64,000 nt of DNA, taken from contig NZ_JAATNG010000006.1 in assembly GCF_013184805.1 (NCBI RefSeq), positions 186,001-250,000 of the forward strand. The letters are read 5' to 3'. The notes below the pieces were generated by a model that did no database searches, was not told where the DNA came from, and worked only from the letters and a program-made list of their open reading frames with translations. Of the stretch, positions 1-9,595 are shown piece after piece. Each line of letters starts with the position of its first letter. Positions within the stretch are counted from its first letter, which is position 1. Origin of the DNA: Pseudoruegeria sp. HB172150 (lineage in GTDB: Bacteria; Pseudomonadota; Alphaproteobacteria; Rhodobacterales; Rhodobacteraceae). The position numbers and the translations under genes were made by a program.

Positions 1-1
1 A

Positions 2-511
2 GAGGACGCAGCGGCGACCAAAAGCGCCGAGGGCCACGAGATGGGCGATGTGCCGGATGGCTGGGATCCCGGCGAGGGCGCGATCTATACCGGCGAGGAC
101 AACCACGTGATGGACGACGCGCACCACGCACCGGCCTGGGTGAAGGTGTCGCCCTTCGTCGCGATGCTGATCGGGTTCGTCGTCGCCTGGCTGTTCTACA
201 TCCGCGACACCTCTCTGCCGCGCAAGCTGGCCGAGAACCAGCGCCCGCTGTACCTGTTCCTGCTGAACAAGTGGTACTTCGACGAGATCTACGACTTCCT
301 TTTCGTGCGGCCCGCCCGCTGGCTGGGCAACGCGCTGTGGAAGAAGGGCGATCAGGGCACGATAGACGGTTTCCTGAACGGCGTGGCGATGGGGGTCATC
401 CCCTTCTTCACCCGCCTCGCGGGGCGGCTGCAGTCGGGCTACATCTTCACATACGCTTTCACCATGGTGCTGGGGATCGTTGTCCTCCTCACCTGGATGA
501 TGCTGCGCTGA
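2..511 (+). CDS. nuoL: NADH-quinone oxidoreductase subunit L, C-terminal part
   Basis: This is the end of a proton-pumping membrane subunit of respiratory complex I. The frame is open from the first bases of the window, so the start lies upstream and 169 residues are visible. They show a hydrophilic loop, one membrane helix ([19 protein letters not shown]), the conserved amphipathic region around [14 protein letters not shown] and a last helix ending TWMMLR, as expected for the NuoL C-terminal arm. nuoM starts 14 bases after the stop, so the genes are co-transcribed. The call rests on sequence resemblance and on the following nuoM and nuoN genes. Confidence 0.93.
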   Translation, partial: EDAAATKSAEGHEMGDVPDGWDPGEGAIYTGEDNHVMDDAHHAPAWVKVSPFVAMLIGFVVAWLFYIRDTSLPRKLAENQRPLYLFLLNKWYFDEIYDFLFVRPARWLGNALWKKGDQGTIDGFLNGVAMGVIPFFTRLAGRLQSGYIFTYAFTMVLGIVVLLTWMMLR

Positions 512-525
512 GCGGGGGCTGAGTT

Positions 526-2079
526 ATGGAAAACATCCTCTCCATGATCACCTTCATCCCCCTTCTCGGGGCGGTGATCCTTGCGCTGTTCCTGCGTGGC
601 GACGACGCGGCGGCCCAGAAGAACGCCAAATGGCTGGCGCTGATCGCGACGACGATCACCTTCGTGATCTCGATCTTCCTGATCGCACAGTTCGACCCCT
701 CGGACACAGGGTTCCAGTTCGTCGAGGAACGGGAATGGCTGGTCGGGCTGACCTACAAGGTCGGGGTCGACGGCATCTCTGTCCTGTTCGTGATGCTGAC
801 CACGTTCCTGATGCCGATCACGATCCTCGCCTGCTGGAACGTGACGGTGCGGGTCAAGGAATACATGATCGCGTTCCTCGTGCTGGAAACGCTGATGCTG
901 GGCGTGTTCGTCGCGCTCGACATGATCCTGTTCTACCTGTTCTTCGAGGGCGGGCTGATCCCGATGTTCCTGATCATCGGCATCTGGGGCGGCAAGGACC
1001 GGATCTACGCGTCGTTCAAGTTCTTCCTCTACACCTTCTTCGGCTCTGTCCTGATGCTGGTCGCGATCATCGCGATGTACGTGGACGCGGGCACGATGGA
1101 TATCCCGACGCTGCTGCAGCACAATTTCGGGTCCGAGACGATGTCGGTCATGGGCATCCAGATCATCGGCGGTCTGCAGACGCTGCTGTGGCTGGCCTTT
1201 TTCGCGAGCTTCGCGGTGAAGATGCCGATGTGGCCGGTGCATACCTGGCTGCCCGACGCGCACGTGCAGGCGCCCACCGCCGGGTCGGTGGTGCTGGCGG
1301 CGATCCTGCTGAAGATGGGCGGCTACGGCTTCCTGCGCTTTTCGCTGCCGATGTTCCCCATCGGGTCCGAGGTGCTGGGGCCGATGGTGCTGTGGCTGTC
1401 GGCCATCGCCATCGTCTATACCTCGCTGGTGGCGCTGGCGCAGCAGGACATGAAAAAGCTGATCGCCTATTCGTCGGTCGCGCATATGGGCTATGTCACC
1501 GCCGGGATCTTCGCGGTGAACCAGCAGGGCATCGACGGCGCGATCTTCCAGATGCTGAGCCACGGCTTCGTGTCGGGCGCGCTGTTCCTCTGCGTCGGCG
1601 TGATCTATGACCGGATGCACACCCGCGACATCGACGCCTATGGCGGCCTCGTCGTGCGGATGCCGGCCTATGCGCTGATCTTCATGCTGTTCACCATGGC
1701 CAACGTGGGCCTGCCGGGCACCAGCGGCTTCGTCGGCGAATTCCTGACGCTGATGGGGATGTTCCAGGCCAACACCTGGGTCGCCACGGTGGCGACCACC
1801 GGCGTGATCCTGAGCGCCTGCTACGCGCTGTGGCTCTATCGCCGGGTGGTCATGGGCGACCTGATCAAGGAGAGCCTGCGCTCCATCACCGACATGGACA
1901 GGCGCGAGAAATTCATCTTTGCGCCGCTGGTGGCGATGACCCTGCTGCTGGGCGTCTACCCGAGCCTTGTCACAGACGTCATCGGCCCCTCGGTCGAGGC
2001 GCTGATATCCGATCACGAGACCGCGCTGGCCGACTGGCCGGGCGCCGCGACCGAAGTCGCAGAAAACACGGGGCACTGA
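526..2079 (+). CDS. nuoM: NADH-quinone oxidoreductase subunit M
   Basis: Antiporter-like membrane subunit of complex I, 517 residues, close to the usual length, with about 14 hydrophobic helices. The key residues of the family are visible: Glu141 in the FFEGGLIP motif on helix 5, Lys232 in [13 protein letters not shown], and the [18 protein letters not shown] segment. These are the charged residues of the proton path. The ATG follows a weak purine-rich stretch (GCGGGGGCTGAG). It lies between nuoL (14 bases upstream) and nuoN (1 base downstream). Only the C-terminal part of nuoL is in the window. The antisense frame over this gene is a high-G+C shadow. Confidence 0.97.
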   Translation: MENILSMITFIPLLGAVILALFLRGDDAAAQKNAKWLALIATTITFVISIFLIAQFDPSDTGFQFVEEREWLVGLTYKVGVDGISVLFVMLTTFLMPITILACWNVTVRVKEYMIAFLVLETLMLGVFVALDMILFYLFFEGGLIPMFLIIGIWGGKDRIYASFKFFLYTFFGSVLMLVAIIAMYVDAGTMDIPTLLQHNFGSETMSVMGIQIIGGLQTLLWLAFFASFAVKMPMWPVHTWLPDAHVQAPTAGSVVLAAILLKMGGYGFLRFSLPMFPIGSEVLGPMVLWLSAIAIVYTSLVALAQQDMKKLIAYSSVAHMGYVTAGIFAVNQQGIDGAIFQMLSHGFVSGALFLCVGVIYDRMHTRDIDAYGGLVVRMPAYALIFMLFTMANVGLPGTSGFVGEFLTLMGMFQANTWVATVATTGVILSACYALWLYRRVVMGDLIKESLRSITDMDRREKFIFAPLVAMTLLLGVYPSLVTDVIGPSVEALISDHETALADWPGAATEVAENTGH

Positions 2080-2080
2080 C

Positions 2081-3520
2081 ATGACATCCGCGGATTTCAA
2101 CATCATGCTGCCCGAGATCGCGCTGGCGATCTACGCGATGATCGCGCTGCTGGTCGCGGTCTACACCGGCAAGGACAAGACGGCGGGCATGATCCTGTGG
2201 ATCACCGCCGGGATATTCGTGGTGCTGGCCTTCTGGATCGGCGTGAAGGACGAGGGCGCGCGGGTCGCCATGGACGGCATGTTCCGCGACGACGCATTCT
2301 CTCGCTTTTCCAAGGTGCTGATCCTGCTGTCGGCGGCGGCGGTTCTGGTGATGAGCCAGGATTACATGGCGCGCCGGAACCTGCTGCGGTTCGAGTATCC
2401 GCTGCTGGTCGCGCTGGCCGTGGTGGGGATGATGGTCATGGTCTCCGCCGGGGACCTGATCGTGCTGTACATGGGGCTGGAGCTGCAGTCGCTGGCGCTT
2501 TACGTCGTGGCCTCGCTGCGGCGGGACAGCGTGAAATCGACCGAGGCGGGCCTGAAGTATTTCGTGCTGGGGGCGCTGTCCTCGGGTCTGCTGCTGTACG
2601 GCGCCTCGCTGACCTACGGGTTTTCCGGCACCACGCGGTTCGATGGTATCATCGCCGCCGCGACGGACGAGACGCTGCCGATCGGGCTGCTGTTCGGCCT
2701 TGTCTTCATGATCGCGGGGCTTGCCTTCAAGGTCTCCGCCGTGCCGTTCCACATGTGGACGCCGGACGTTTACGAGGGCGCGCCGACCCCGATCACTGCC
2801 TTCTTCGCCACCGCGCCCAAGATGGCCGCGATGGGCCTGTTCGCGCGACTGGTGCATGACGCCTTCGGGACCGTCACCGGCGACTGGGGGCAGATCCTCG
2901 CCTTCCTCGCGGTGGCCTCGATGTTCCTCGGCTCCGTCGCCGCCATCGGGCAACGCGACATCAAGCGGCTGATGGCCTATTCGTCGATCACCCATATGGG
3001 TTTCGCCCTGATCGGGCTCGCGTCCGGCACCGCGCTGGGGGTCGAGGCGATGCTGGTCTACATGGCGATCTACGTGACGATGAACGTGGGCACCTTCGCT
3101 TTCATCCTGTCGATGAGCCGCGACGGCCGCGTCGTGACCGACATCAACGCGCTGAACGGCTATTCCAAGCGCGAGCCACTGAAGGCGCTGGCGATGCTGG
3201 TGCTGATGTTCTCGCTGGCCGGCGTGCCGCCGCTGGTGGGTTTCTTCGGGAAGTTCTATGTGCTGCGCGCGGCGGTGGATGCGGGCATGGCCTGGCTGGC
3301 GGTTGCGGGCGTCATCGCCTCGGTCATCGGCGCCTTCTACTACCTGCGGATCGTCTACTACATGTATTTCGGCGAAGAGGGCGAGGCGCTGGACGGCAAG
3401 ATGCCGGCGGTGCAGTGGGCCCTGCTGATGGTCGCCTCGGCGGTCATGGTGCTGGGCGTCGTGAACCTGTTCGGCATCGAGGGCCCGGCGGCGGCAGCGG
3501 CGGCGGCTCTTGTCAACTGA
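2081..3520 (+). CDS. nuoN: NADH-quinone oxidoreductase subunit N
   Basis: Third antiporter-like subunit of complex I, 479 residues. Conserved charged residues are present: Glu134 in [11 protein letters not shown], Lys217 in [20 protein letters not shown], and the [19 protein letters not shown] motif. The start codon is one base beyond the nuoM stop, so translation is probably coupled. The C-terminus is an alanine run ([12 protein letters not shown]-like), and the last 11 bases overlap the TTG start of birA. This is the last nuo gene, as in related genomes. Confidence 0.97.
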   Translation: MTSADFNIMLPEIALAIYAMIALLVAVYTGKDKTAGMILWITAGIFVVLAFWIGVKDEGARVAMDGMFRDDAFSRFSKVLILLSAAAVLVMSQDYMARRNLLRFEYPLLVALAVVGMMVMVSAGDLIVLYMGLELQSLALYVVASLRRDSVKSTEAGLKYFVLGALSSGLLLYGASLTYGFSGTTRFDGIIAAATDETLPIGLLFGLVFMIAGLAFKVSAVPFHMWTPDVYEGAPTPITAFFATAPKMAAMGLFARLVHDAFGTVTGDWGQILAFLAVASMFLGSVAAIGQRDIKRLMAYSSITHMGFALIGLASGTALGVEAMLVYMAIYVTMNVGTFAFILSMSRDGRVVTDINALNGYSKREPLKALAMLVLMFSLAGVPPLVGFFGKFYVLRAAVDAGMAWLAVAGVIASVIGAFYYLRIVYYMYFGEEGEALDGKMPAVQWALLMVASAVMVLGVVNLFGIEGPAAAAAAALVN

Positions 3521-4262
3521 TCTGCCGCAGGGCTGGCCGGACGGCTATGCCCAGATCGTTCTGGACGAGACCGACAGCACGCTGGACGAGGCGCGCCGGC
3601 GCCTGCCGGAGCTGAGCGGCCCGGCCTGGATCCTTGCGAAGCATCAGACGGCGGCGCGCGGTCGGCGCGGGCGCACATGGCAGCACCCGCCGGGCAACTT
3701 CGCCGCGACGCTGGTTCTGCCGCAGGCGGGAGAGCCGGCGCAGGCGGCGCTGCGATCCTTCGTCACCGCTCTGGCCCTGCACGACGCTTTCCTTGCACGC
3801 TGCGGCACCAAGGGCGTGTTCCAGCTGAAATGGCCGAACGACGTGCTGCTGAACGGCGGCAAAGTGGCGGGGATCCTGCTGGAGGGGTTGCCGGGCGGCG
3901 CGCTGGCCATAGGTATCGGCATCAACCTCGCGCAGGCGCCCGGCGCTGACGCGGTGGAGCAGGGGGCGGTGCCGCCGGTCTCGCTGGCGCAGGAGACGCA
4001 GGCGCTGGTAAGCCCCACAAGCTTTCTGGCCACGCTGGCCCCGGCCTATGCGAAGTGGGAGACGCAATTCACCACCTACGGCTTCGCGCCGATCCGGTCG
4101 GCCTGGCTGATGCGGGCGGCGCGACTGGGTGACACGATCACGGCCCGCCTGCCGAACGAGGCCGTCACCGGACGGTTCGACACGGTGGACGAGGCGGGAT
4201 ATCTCGTCCTGAACACTGCGCAAGGGTCGCGCGCCATCGCGGCGGCAGAGGTCTTTTTCTAA
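3510..4262 (+). CDS. birA: Biotin--[acetyl-CoA-carboxylase] ligase
   Basis: Makes biotinyl-AMP and transfers biotin to the carrier domain of biotin enzymes. 250 residues with no N-terminal winged helix, so it is a class I ligase without repressor function. Visible motifs are the biotinoyl-AMP loop ([15 protein letters not shown], residues 49-63), [13 protein letters not shown] (106-118) and the C-terminal SH3-like part. The usual glycine of the GRGRxGR loop is alanine here (AARGRRGR), a mild change. The start is TTG at 3510, overlapping the nuoN stop by 11 bases; no ATG in frame would keep the N-terminus. Part of the nuoN-birA-coaX-rnj run. Confidence 0.92.
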   Translation: MSTDLPQGWPDGYAQIVLDETDSTLDEARRRLPELSGPAWILAKHQTAARGRRGRTWQHPPGNFAATLVLPQAGEPAQAALRSFVTALALHDAFLARCGTKGVFQLKWPNDVLLNGGKVAGILLEGLPGGALAIGIGINLAQAPGADAVEQGAVPPVSLAQETQALVSPTSFLATLAPAYAKWETQFTTYGFAPIRSAWLMRAARLGDTITARLPNEAVTGRFDTVDEAGYLVLNTAQGSRAIAAAEVFF

Positions 4263-4277
4263 CGGGAGGGCGGAGAC

Positions 4278-5051
4278 ATGCTTCTCTGCATCGACTGCGG
4301 CAACACCAACACGGTCTTCTCGGTCTGGGACGGGCACGAATTCGTCGCGACCTTCCGCACCGCGACCGAGCACCAGCGGACGGCGGACCAGTACTGGGTC
4401 TGGTTCAGCCAGCTGATGGAGCATCGCCACGTCCCGATCGAGATAGGGGGCGTGATCATCTCCTCCACCGTGCCGCGCGTGGTGTTCAACCTGCGCGTCC
4501 TCTGCGACCGCTACTTCGATACGCGGCCCTATGTGGTCGGCCGACCCGACTGCCTGCTGCCGGTGCCGCCACGCGTCGACGCGGGCACACAGGTGGGGCC
4601 GGATCGGCTGGTGAACACCGCCGGTGCCTTCGACCGGCATGGCGGCGACATTATCGTGGTTGATTTCGGCACCGCGACCACGTTTGACGTGGTGGCCCAT
4701 GACGGCGCCTATGTCGGCGGCGTCATCGCGCCCGGCGTGAACCTGTCGCTGGAGGCGCTGCACATGGCCGCCGCCGCCCTGCCGCATGTGGACGTGACCA
4801 AGCCGCAGAAGGTGATCGGCACCAATACGGTGGCCTGCATGCAGGCCGGCGTGTTCTGGGGCTATGTCGGGCTGGTGCAGGAGATTACCGCCCGGATAAA
4901 GGGCGAATATGACCGCCCGATGCGCGTGGTCGGCACCGGCGGGCTCGCGCCCCTGTTCGCTACGGGCGAGGTGCTGTTCGATGACATCGAGGACGATCTG
5001 ACGATGCACGGGCTGACCGTGATCCACCGTTACAACAAGGAACACGCATGA
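4278..5051 (+). CDS. coaX: Type III pantothenate kinase
   Basis: Phosphorylates pantothenate, the first step of coenzyme A synthesis; this ASKHA-fold type is not feedback-inhibited by CoA. 257 residues. The N-terminal phosphate loop DCGNTNT (residues 6-12), the GPDRLVNT motif and DFGTATTFD in the middle are all intact. A good ribosome site (GGGAGGGCGGAG) precedes the ATG. The end overlaps the start of the ribonuclease J gene by 4 bases (ATGA), so the two are translationally coupled. Confidence 0.94.
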   Translation: MLLCIDCGNTNTVFSVWDGHEFVATFRTATEHQRTADQYWVWFSQLMEHRHVPIEIGGVIISSTVPRVVFNLRVLCDRYFDTRPYVVGRPDCLLPVPPRVDAGTQVGPDRLVNTAGAFDRHGGDIIVVDFGTATTFDVVAHDGAYVGGVIAPGVNLSLEALHMAAAALPHVDVTKPQKVIGTNTVACMQAGVFWGYVGLVQEITARIKGEYDRPMRVVGTGGLAPLFATGEVLFDDIEDDLTMHGLTVIHRYNKEHA

Positions 5052-6712
5052 GCGAGAGCCGCCTGATCTACCTTCCCCTCGGCGGCGCGGGGGAGATCGG
5101 CATGAACGCCTATGTCTACAGCGTCGGTCCCGAGGATGACGAGCGGCTGATCGTCGTCGACCTCGGCGTGACCTTCCCGGACATGGACGGCACGCCGGGC
5201 GTGGACCTGATCATGGCCGATGTCGCGTGGCTGGCCGAGCGCCGCGACCGGCTGGAGGCGATCTTCATCACCCACGCGCACGAGGACCATATCGGCGCGC
5301 TGGCACAGCTGTGGCCGAAACTGCGCGTGCCGGTCTATGCCCGCGCCTTCACCGCCCATCTGGGCCGGATGAAGATGGAAGAGGCGGGGCTGGACCCGGA
5401 GGAGATCCGCACCGTTTCAGCATGGCCCGAGACCGTGAAGGCGGGGCCGTTCACGGTGGGCTTTGCGCCGGTGTCGCATTCGATTCCGGAAAGCTCGGGC
5501 CTGGTCATCGACACGCCGCACGGCCGGATCGTCCATACCGGCGACTTCAAGCTGGACCTCTCGCCCGGCGTCGGCGAACCCTATGACGAGGCGATGTGGA
5601 CCGAAATCGCGCGGGACGGCGTGCAGGCGCTGGTCTGCGATTCCACCAACGTGTTCTCGCCGCTGCCGGGACGCTCTGAATCCGAGATCGGGCCCGGGAT
5701 CGAGGAACTGATCGCCGCGCAGCCGGGCCTTGTCGCCGCGACCACCTTCGCCAGCAACATCGCGCGGCTGAAGACGCTGGCCGAGGCCGGGCAGCGGGCA
5801 GGGCGGTCCATCGTGCTGCTGGGCCGCGCGATGCGTCGCATGGTGACGGCGGGGATCGAGACCGGCATCCTCGCGGATTTCCCCAAGGTCGTCAGCCCCG
5901 AGGACGCCGCAGACATCCCGCGCGATCACCTGATGCTGCTGACCTCCGGCAGCCAGGGCGAACACCGCGCCGCCACCGCGCAGCTGTCGCGCGGCAAGTA
6001 TCTGGGGATCGAGCTGAAGGAGGGGGACACGTTCCTGTTCTCGTCCAAGACCATCCCGGGCAACGAGAAAAGCGTGATCCGCATCGTCAACGCCTTCTCC
6101 GAGATGGGCGTGGACGTCGTGGATGACTCAGGCGGCGCCTATCACGTGTCGGGCCATGCCAACGGGCCGGACCTTGAACGGTTCCACGGCGTGATCCGTC
6201 CGAGGATGCTGATCCCGATGCATGGCGAGCACCGGCACCTGCGCGCGCATGTACGGCTGGGCGAGGCCTCTGGCCTGCCCGGGGTCATCGCGCCCAACGG
6301 CACCATGGTGGACCTGACCGGCGACAGGCCGAGGGTGGTCGAACATATCGAGGCGGGGCGGACCTACAAGGACGGCTCGATCCTGATCGGCGCCTTCGAC
6401 GGGATCGTGCGCGACCGCATCCGCATGGCGCTGAACGGGCATGTCACCGTCACCGCGATCCTCGAGGAGGACGAACCGGTGGGCGATCCGTGGTGCGAGG
6501 TCGTGGGCCTGCCGGAAACCGGCGTCACCGGCGCACCGCTGGTCGACGTGATGGAAGAGGACCTGAGCCAGTTCCTGCACCGCGCCGACCGCAAGACGCT
6601 GATCAGCGATGACAAGCTGGACGACGCGATGCGGCGGATCGTGCGCAAGACCGCATCCGACGAGATCGGCAAGAAGCCCGAGGTCACGGTGGTCATAAGC
6701 CGCTTGTCCTGA
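5048..6712 (+). CDS. rnj: Ribonuclease J
   Basis: Metallo-beta-lactamase-fold ribonuclease with 5'-3' exonuclease and endonuclease activity in RNA processing and decay. 554 residues, normal length. The zinc motif THAHEDH is at residues 75-81, followed by the beta-CASP region and a C-terminal domain. SHSIPES and SGHANGPDL-type motifs carry further metal ligands. It begins inside the coaX stop (ATGA overlap). The coaX-rnj pairing is usual in alphaproteobacteria, which use RNase J alongside RNase E. Confidence 0.94.
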   Translation: MSESRLIYLPLGGAGEIGMNAYVYSVGPEDDERLIVVDLGVTFPDMDGTPGVDLIMADVAWLAERRDRLEAIFITHAHEDHIGALAQLWPKLRVPVYARAFTAHLGRMKMEEAGLDPEEIRTVSAWPETVKAGPFTVGFAPVSHSIPESSGLVIDTPHGRIVHTGDFKLDLSPGVGEPYDEAMWTEIARDGVQALVCDSTNVFSPLPGRSESEIGPGIEELIAAQPGLVAATTFASNIARLKTLAEAGQRAGRSIVLLGRAMRRMVTAGIETGILADFPKVVSPEDAADIPRDHLMLLTSGSQGEHRAATAQLSRGKYLGIELKEGDTFLFSSKTIPGNEKSVIRIVNAFSEMGVDVVDDSGGAYHVSGHANGPDLERFHGVIRPRMLIPMHGEHRHLRAHVRLGEASGLPGVIAPNGTMVDLTGDRPRVVEHIEAGRTYKDGSILIGAFDGIVRDRIRMALNGHVTVTAILEEDEPVGDPWCEVVGLPETGVTGAPLVDVMEEDLSQFLHRADRKTLISDDKLDDAMRRIVRKTASDEIGKKPEVTVVISRLS

Positions 6713-6760
6713 CCCGCTGAACGCCTATGTGGCGGGGTAGCGGAACAGGAGGATCGCGCG

Positions 6761-7180
6761 ATGATCGAGAAAACCGGATCGGCAAAGTGGTCGGGTGGGC
6801 TGAAGGACGGCAAGGGCACCATCTCGACGCAGAGCGGCGTGCTGGACAGCGAGAGCTACAGCTTTGCCCGGCGCTTCGGCGACGAAAGCGGCACCAACCC
6901 CGAGGAATTGCTGGCGGCGGCGCATGCGTCGTGCTTTTCGATGGCGCTGTCGAACGTGCTGTCGGACTACGACATGACGGCGGACGAGATCGCGACGACG
7001 GCCACCGTTACATTGGATCCGGCGGGGCCGGAGATCACCAAGGTGCATCTCGACCTGACGGCAACGATCCCCGGCGCGGACGAGGCGAAGTTCAAGGAAG
7101 CCGCGGACAAGGCCAAGGCCGGATGCCCGGTTTCGAAGCTGTTCAAGGCAGAGATCACGCTGGACGCGAAACTGGCCTGA
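6761..7180 (+). CDS. OsmC/Ohr family peroxiredoxin
   Basis: Small thiol peroxidase that reduces organic hydroperoxides, 139 residues. The two redox cysteines are visible: Cys58 in AAAHASCFSMAL and Cys122 in KAGCPVSKLF. The NPEELLAAAHASC stretch is typical of the OsmC branch (annotated OsmC or YhfA/Ohr-like in many genomes). A GGAGGATC site precedes the ATG. It stands alone between rnj and a convergent PilZ gene. Substrate cannot be read from the sequence. Confidence 0.88.
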   Translation: MIEKTGSAKWSGGLKDGKGTISTQSGVLDSESYSFARRFGDESGTNPEELLAAAHASCFSMALSNVLSDYDMTADEIATTATVTLDPAGPEITKVHLDLTATIPGADEAKFKEAADKAKAGCPVSKLFKAEITLDAKLA

Positions 7181-7196
7181 GCCAGAGCGCGCCCGG

Positions 7197-7517
7197 TCAG
7201 GCGCCGGTCAGGGCCTCGCCCTGGGCGGCGAAGAATGCCTCCAGAATCGGGCGCGCCTCAAAATCCGATCTGAAAGAGACGCCGATCCGGGCGCCCCGGC
7301 GCCAGCGGAAAATCACATCCAGCGTGCCGAGGCCCAGAGCCTCGATCCGGGTCAGGCCGGAAGGCGTGAATTCCGGCAGATCCGGCGCCTCGACACAGGC
7401 GCCGCCATAGGAGAGGTCGACCAGCCGAGCGGCGTATACGTCGTCTTCGGTGAACACCCGGCAGGGCAGGTTCAGCGACAGACGATCCAGTTCAGGAAAG
7501 CCGGTATCACTGGCCAT
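7197..7517 (-). CDS. PilZ domain protein
   Basis: A 106-residue single-domain protein. The second half of the c-di-GMP motif, DLSYGGACV (PilZ D/NxSxxG), is clear at about residues 34-42. The first arginine motif (RxxxR) is not clearly present in the N-terminal LDRLSLNLPCRV stretch, so binding of c-di-GMP is uncertain. The C-terminal RWRRGARIGVSF strand is typical of PilZ beta-barrels. It is convergent with the OsmC gene and is followed upstream by a perfect dyad (7545-7570). Confidence 0.75.
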   Translation of the reverse strand: MASDTGFPELDRLSLNLPCRVFTEDDVYAARLVDLSYGGACVEAPDLPEFTPSGLTRIEALGLGTLDVIFRWRRGARIGVSFRSDFEARPILEAFFAAQGEALTGA

Positions 7518-7544
7518 CGGTAAGCGTCCCCGTCTTCTTCAAGT

Positions 7545-7570
7545 ACCGGAATGAATTGCGTCATTCCGGT
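7545..7570. repeat. Perfect 10-bp inverted repeat upstream of the PilZ gene
   Basis: ACCGGAATGA and TCATTCCGGT face each other around a 6-base spacer (ATTGCG). The dyad lies 28 bases upstream of the PilZ start and about 30 bases past the helicase stop. No T-run follows it on the minus strand, so an operator or an mRNA-end hairpin is more likely than a classical terminator. Confidence 0.6.
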
Positions 7571-7601
7571 GAAGATTCCGTAAACGGGGGGTGGCGATGC
7601 C

Positions 7602-8969
7602 TTAGCTCGCCCGGCGCTCTTCAAAGCTCATGGCGATGAACTGCGGCATGTGATCGCCCATGCCGACGACCTTTTCGTCGCGTCCGCGGGACCGGCCACC
7701 ACCGCCTTGATCCGACTTCGACCTGCCACGGGAGGAAGACGAAGAAGAAGACGAGCGGCTGCGCGACGGTTTCGGGGCGGCGTCTGCCTCTTCCTTTACC
7801 GGCTCGGGGGCAGGGGCCGCCTTGACCGGGTTCTCGATCCGCGGGATTTCCTTGTCGATCAGCTTCTCGATCGCGGCGAGGTTCTTTTCGTCGGACGGCG
7901 CACAGATCATGACGGCCTTGCCGTCACGCCCGGCACGGCCGGTGCGGCCGATGCGGTGAACGTAATCCTCGGAATGCGAGGGCACGTCGTAGTTGAAGAC
8001 GTGCGACACGGACGGAATGTCGAGCCCGCGCGCGGCCACGTCGGAGGCGACGAGGAAACGCAGCGACTTGTCGCGGAATGCGTCCAGCGTACGGGTGCGC
8101 TGCGACTGGTCCAGATCACCGTGGATCGCTTCGGCATGGAAACCATGCTTTTTCAGCGACTTGGCGACGATATCAACATCGACCTTGCGGTTACAGAAGA
8201 TGATGGCGTTGGTGCATTTCTCGCCCTCGGCCTCGATCACCGCGCGCAGGACGGCGCGCTTTTCGGTCGCCAGGCGGTCGCGGCGCGACGCCTTGAACAT
8301 GACGACGCCCTGTTCGATCGTTTCCGATGCGGTAGCCTGACGCGCAACCTCGATCCGCGCGGGGGCGGAGAGGAAGGTGTTGGTGATGCGCTCGATCTCC
8401 GGCGCCATGGTGGCCGAGAAAAACAGCGTCTGACGGGTGAACGGCGTCAGCGAGAAGATCCGCTCGATATCCGGGATGAAACCCATGTCGAGCATGCGGT
8501 CCGCCTCGTCCACCACCATGATCTCGATGCCGGTCAGCAGAAGCTTGCCACGCTCGAAATGGTCAAGCAGGCGGCCAGGGGTCGCGATCAGCACGTCGAC
8601 GCCCTTGTCGATCAGCGCATCCTGTTCCTTGAACGAAACGCCGCCGATCAGCAGGGCCTTGGTCAGCTTGACGTGCTTGGAATAGGTGTCGAAGTTTTCC
8701 GCCACCTGTGCGGCCAGTTCGCGCGTGGGGCAGAGAACCAGCGAGCGCGGCATCCGGGCGCGGGCGCGGCCACGGGCGAGCTTGCAGATCATAGGCAGCG
8801 TGAAGCTGGCGGTCTTGCCGGTGCCGGTCTGTGCGATGCCCAGCACGTCCTTGCCTTCCAGCGCCGGTGGAATGGCGCCTTCCTGGATCGGCGTCGGCTT
8901 GACGTAGCCGGCTTCGGTTACGGCACGAAGAACCTTGGGAGACAGTCCCAAATCAGTGAAGTCAGTCAT
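7602..8969 (-). CDS. rhlE: DEAD-box ATP-dependent RNA helicase (RhlE type)
   Basis: RNA helicase involved in RNA remodelling, ribosome assembly or decay, 455 residues. All core motifs are present: Q motif (FTDLGL...KPTPIQ), Walker A AQTGTGKT (46-53), PTRELA, DEAD (154-157), FFSATM and HRIGRTGRAGR. The core ends near residue 375. It is followed by a low-complexity tail rich in Ser, Arg and Lys (a serine run flanked by SRSR and RGRSK) and a distinct C-terminal peptide, GMGDHMPQFIAMSFEERR. The tail probably binds RNA. Symbol rhlE is by subfamily resemblance only. Confidence 0.9.
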   Translation of the reverse strand: MTDFTDLGLSPKVLRAVTEAGYVKPTPIQEGAIPPALEGKDVLGIAQTGTGKTASFTLPMICKLARGRARARMPRSLVLCPTRELAAQVAENFDTYSKHVKLTKALLIGGVSFKEQDALIDKGVDVLIATPGRLLDHFERGKLLLTGIEIMVVDEADRMLDMGFIPDIERIFSLTPFTRQTLFFSATMAPEIERITNTFLSAPARIEVARQATASETIEQGVVMFKASRRDRLATEKRAVLRAVIEAEGEKCTNAIIFCNRKVDVDIVAKSLKKHGFHAEAIHGDLDQSQRTRTLDAFRDKSLRFLVASDVAARGLDIPSVSHVFNYDVPSHSEDYVHRIGRTGRAGRDGKAVMICAPSDEKNLAAIEKLIDKEIPRIENPVKAAPAPEPVKEEADAAPKPSRSRSSSSSSSSRGRSKSDQGGGGRSRGRDEKVVGMGDHMPQFIAMSFEERRAS

Positions 8970-9370
8970 GGAGCCCTTTCGGATAACTTGCGGCTTACAA
9001 AACGGCCGCTATACCCGCGCGGCCCGACAGGCCAAATTGCCCGTCTTCCACATGCCCGGTATGTAGGCGATGGCGTCCGCAACGTCAAGTTTTCCCCAAG
9101 GACACCGGGGCTTGTCCGCGATCACAGGAAAATCCCGTGAATCCGGAGGTTTGTTGTGTTTTCGGCCGGTAATTGGCCGGGAGAACGCGGTTACTGTGAT
9201 TGACAGTGACGCTGCGGCCTCCCCAGCTTTATCCACAGTAAATCTATCGTGGTGCCAGCTTGCATTTACCGACAACTGGAACAGCCGGGCCGTCCAACTG
9301 GCCCGATTCGGCCACAATACCGGCGTAATTCTCGCGTTTAAGCTGTTTTTACCAACAAATGGAGACCGCT
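8970..9370. other. Divergent intergenic region, 401 bases
   Basis: Separates the helicase start (minus) from the small membrane protein gene (plus) and must hold both promoters. An imperfect dyad, GTTACTGT-5-ACAGTGAC, lies at 9190-9210. A single perfect DnaA-box sequence TTATCCACA lies at 9229-9237, probably by chance. No convincing -35/-10 pair or RNA gene could be read. Confidence 0.5.
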
Positions 9371-9526
9371 ATGGAATTCTCGCCTTACCTGATCCCCGGC
9401 GCCGCGACGATGGCGGTTCTGGGTATTGTCTATCTGCTCTTCGTTTTCTGGACGCGCCGGCCCGGCCGGGCGCAGGAACTGGAACGTCGCGCATCCGACA
9501 CCGAATCCGAGATCAAGGAAGCCTGA
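9371..9526 (+). CDS. Small single-pass membrane protein, 51 residues
   Basis: Not a recognised family. The ATG follows GGAG at 9361-9364, 6 bases upstream. Residues 5-27 are a hydrophobic helix (YLIPGAATMAVLGIVYLLFVFW), followed by basic TRRPGR and then a charged, coiled-coil-like tail ELERRASDTESEIKEA. This layout resembles CcmD-type or other small accessory membrane proteins, but no cytochrome genes are near. The stop is 19 bases before a strong bidirectional terminator, which supports a real, independently transcribed gene. Confidence 0.7.
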   Translation: MEFSPYLIPGAATMAVLGIVYLLFVFWTRRPGRAQELERRASDTESEIKEA

Positions 9527-9545
9527 GCGCTTCCGACCGGTTGAA

Positions 9546-9587
9546 AAGGCGCCTGCACCCGGGAAAAACGGTGCGGGCGCCTTTCTG
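9546..9587. terminator. Bidirectional intrinsic terminator
   Basis: AAGGCGCCTGCACC (9546-9559) pairs with GGTGCGGGCGCCTT (9570-9583), with one G-U pair and a 10-base loop. TTTCTGTTT follows on the plus strand and a T-run follows on the minus strand. It sits between the convergent 51-residue protein gene and the secreted protein gene and can end both transcripts. Confidence 0.85.
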
Positions 9588-9595
9588 TTTCCCGG

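Noticed and set aside
439-2106. Long minus-strand open frame over nuoM
   Set aside because: Its translation is rich in Arg, His, Gln and Asp and has no family pattern; it is the antisense of a well-conserved high-G+C gene.
9229-9237. Perfect DnaA box TTATCCACA
   Set aside because: Only one copy; a 9-mer is expected about once per window by chance, and no cluster, AT-rich unwinding region or dnaA/dnaN gene is nearby.
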